From: Candidatus Nanopelagicales bacterium
GTDB taxonomy: Bacteria; Actinomycetota; Actinomycetes; S36-B12; UBA5976
NCBI GenBank assembly: GCA_016463095.1
Contig: JAEMSA010000014.1
Span: forward strand, 1 to 37,905
DNA length: 37,905 nt
Direction: 5' to 3'
Below are positions 36,435 through 37,905 of this stretch, one piece after another. The first letter of the stretch is position 1, and each line of letters starts with the position of its first letter. The position numbers and the translations under genes are program-made. A model generated the notes under the pieces. It searched no databases. It was not told the origin of the DNA and worked only from the letters and a program-made list of their open reading frames with translations.

Positions 36435-37905
36435 GTGAAAACTAAAAATATACTATTTCTGGTCATCTCCCCACTTAGTGTTTTGTTCACCCTTTTTATT
36501 ACCTCTTCGCTATGGGGTGCCCCTGCACCATTAATTCCTGATAGCGGACCAATTGTATTTTTACTTAAACCAATTCTGGTTTCACTAGTTTATGTTTTAG
36601 CAATAACTGTAATTGCCTTACTCATCAGTGATGGAATATTTGTTCCCTATCAGAACAAAAACATTCGCTTGGCTGCCCAATTTTCATTAGCGCTATCGGG
36701 AATTTCCTTTGCCGCAGCTGTGTTTACTCTCACTCAAGCTTTATCTCAACCAGTTTCCCTAGTTGCCAAAATTGATGTGATTGCCACTTATGGTTGGGAA
36801 GTAGCAAGTGTCAGAGCCTTACTTTTAATTGCCTTAATAGCCGTGTTTTCGTTTCTAATCTTGCTAAAACCAAATCTTGATCGAGTTGGAGTAGTAGCCA
36901 CTTTGAATGTAATTGGCATATCCCTTCCCGGATTGCTATCCCATGGTGGCGGAGTTTCCACTCATCAATGGTCAGTTGTTTCTGGTCTGGTTCACGGGAT
37001 AGCTATTGCCCTATGGATTTCTGGGGTGGCAGCAATTTTCTTGATTGTCTCTAATAAGTACATCACCCAAGATCAAAAATCTTTAGCTCTACACAAGTTT
37101 GGTTACTTAGCTGGAACTGCAGTTGTGGCACTACTAATAAGTGGTGAAATTAATGCTGCTACCAGATTTAATAACTTCTCAGAACTATTTAGCACAACTT
37201 ATGGTCAATTAATTATCTACAAGGCAATACTTTTATTTTCGGCACTTTTTATCGCTTTAAACATTAGAAAACGGCTACAAACTGATATTAAAAAACTTGT
37301 GGCACTAGAAGTTGGTTTACTGTTTTTTACTTTGGGGGTTTCGGTAGTACTTGCCTCAACTGCTTATCCAAAGACTGGGACACCAGCATTTAGTTTGATT
37401 GAATCAGTGACTGGATTTGTGGAACCAATTTCCTTTACTTGGGCCTATGCCTTGACCACATTTGCTATTGAACCATTTAGTTTAACCGTAGGTATTTTTG
37501 CGCTTGCACTTTATATCTATGGAGTGTTCACACTGGAAAAAAGAGGAGATTCATGGCCTTTGAATAGAAGTATCTGTTGGATTGTGGCAATTTTTCTGGG
37601 ACTATATGTAACCAATTCGATGCTAGGTAGATATTCCATTTTGATGTTTTCTGCCCACATGACGGTGCACATGGTTTTAGCGATGTTGGTTCCAATTTTA
37701 CTTCCCTTAGGTGCGCCACTGACTTTAATTTTAAGAGTATTAAGTCCTAACGAAACTGTTAAGAATAAAGACTCACAAGTAAGAAATCTTCGTGACTGGA
37801 TTGTGGCTTTAATGAATTCTAGATATTTACATACTTTGTCGCATCCAGTCATTTCATTTATTCTCTTTGCTGGTGGCACCTGGGCGCTATATTTCACTCC
37901 CCTCT
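36435..37905 (+). CDS. CopD-CtaG fusion: copper-resistance CopD-like plus cytochrome c oxidase assembly (caa3_CtaG) domain, truncated by window end
   Basis: GTG at 36435 opens a frame to the window end (not in ORF track); CopD-like TM region with 'SHGGGVSTHQWSVVSGLVHGIAIALWISGVAAI', then CtaG 'TNSMLGRYSILMFSAHMTVHMVLAMLVPILLPLGAPLTLILR'. Confidence 0.82.
   Translation, partial: MKTKNILFLVISPLSVLFTLFITSSLWGAPAPLIPDSGPIVFLLKPILVSLVYVLAITVIALLISDGIFVPYQNKNIRLAAQFSLALSGISFAAAVFTLTQALSQPVSLVAKIDVIATYGWEVASVRALLLIALIAVFSFLILLKPNLDRVGVVATLNVIGISLPGLLSHGGGVSTHQWSVVSGLVHGIAIALWISGVAAIFLIVSNKYITQDQKSLALHKFGYLAGTAVVALLISGEINAATRFNNFSELFSTTYGQLIIYKAILLFSALFIALNIRKRLQTDIKKLVALEVGLLFFTLGVSVVLASTAYPKTGTPAFSLIESVTGFVEPISFTWAYALTTFAIEPFSLTVGIFALALYIYGVFTLEKRGDSWPLNRSICWIVAIFLGLYVTNSMLGRYSILMFSAHMTVHMVLAMLVPILLPLGAPLTLILRVLSPNETVKNKDSQVRNLRDWIVALMNSRYLHTLSHPVISFILFAGGTWALYFTPL

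Noticed and set aside
37517-37897. 126-aa minus-strand ORF at window end
   Set aside because: Antisense to the CtaG domain of the CopD-CtaG gene.

Overview
AT-rich, gene-dense chromosomal segment. Gene content (heliorhodopsin, DUF3043, DUF4191, pepA-lpdA-sucB-lipB-lipA-glnA order) fits a streamlined freshwater actinobacterium of the acI/Nanopelagicales type; this placement is inference. About 37 protein genes can be named. No tRNA, rRNA, CRISPR, prophage or transposon was recognised. Most notable signals: (1) a probable cobalamin riboswitch plus attenuator-like hairpin, followed by a tightly overlapping five-gene operon (anchored SCO2322/DUF4430-like protein, ECF T, fused double ECF ATPase, ECF S) ending in what looks like a truncated, active-site-degenerate CobT homologue; (2) glnA with a perfectly 11-bp-phased GlnR-like operator and a possible Shine-Dalgarno-sequestering leader, immediately upstream of a heliorhodopsin gene with its own terminator; (3) an ArsC-aquaporin operon with an inverted repeat upstream; (4) an ABC-efflux adaptor that appears internally duplicated; (5) very compact divergent promoters that imply leaderless transcripts. 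All family names are from motif recognition by eye; no searches were run.
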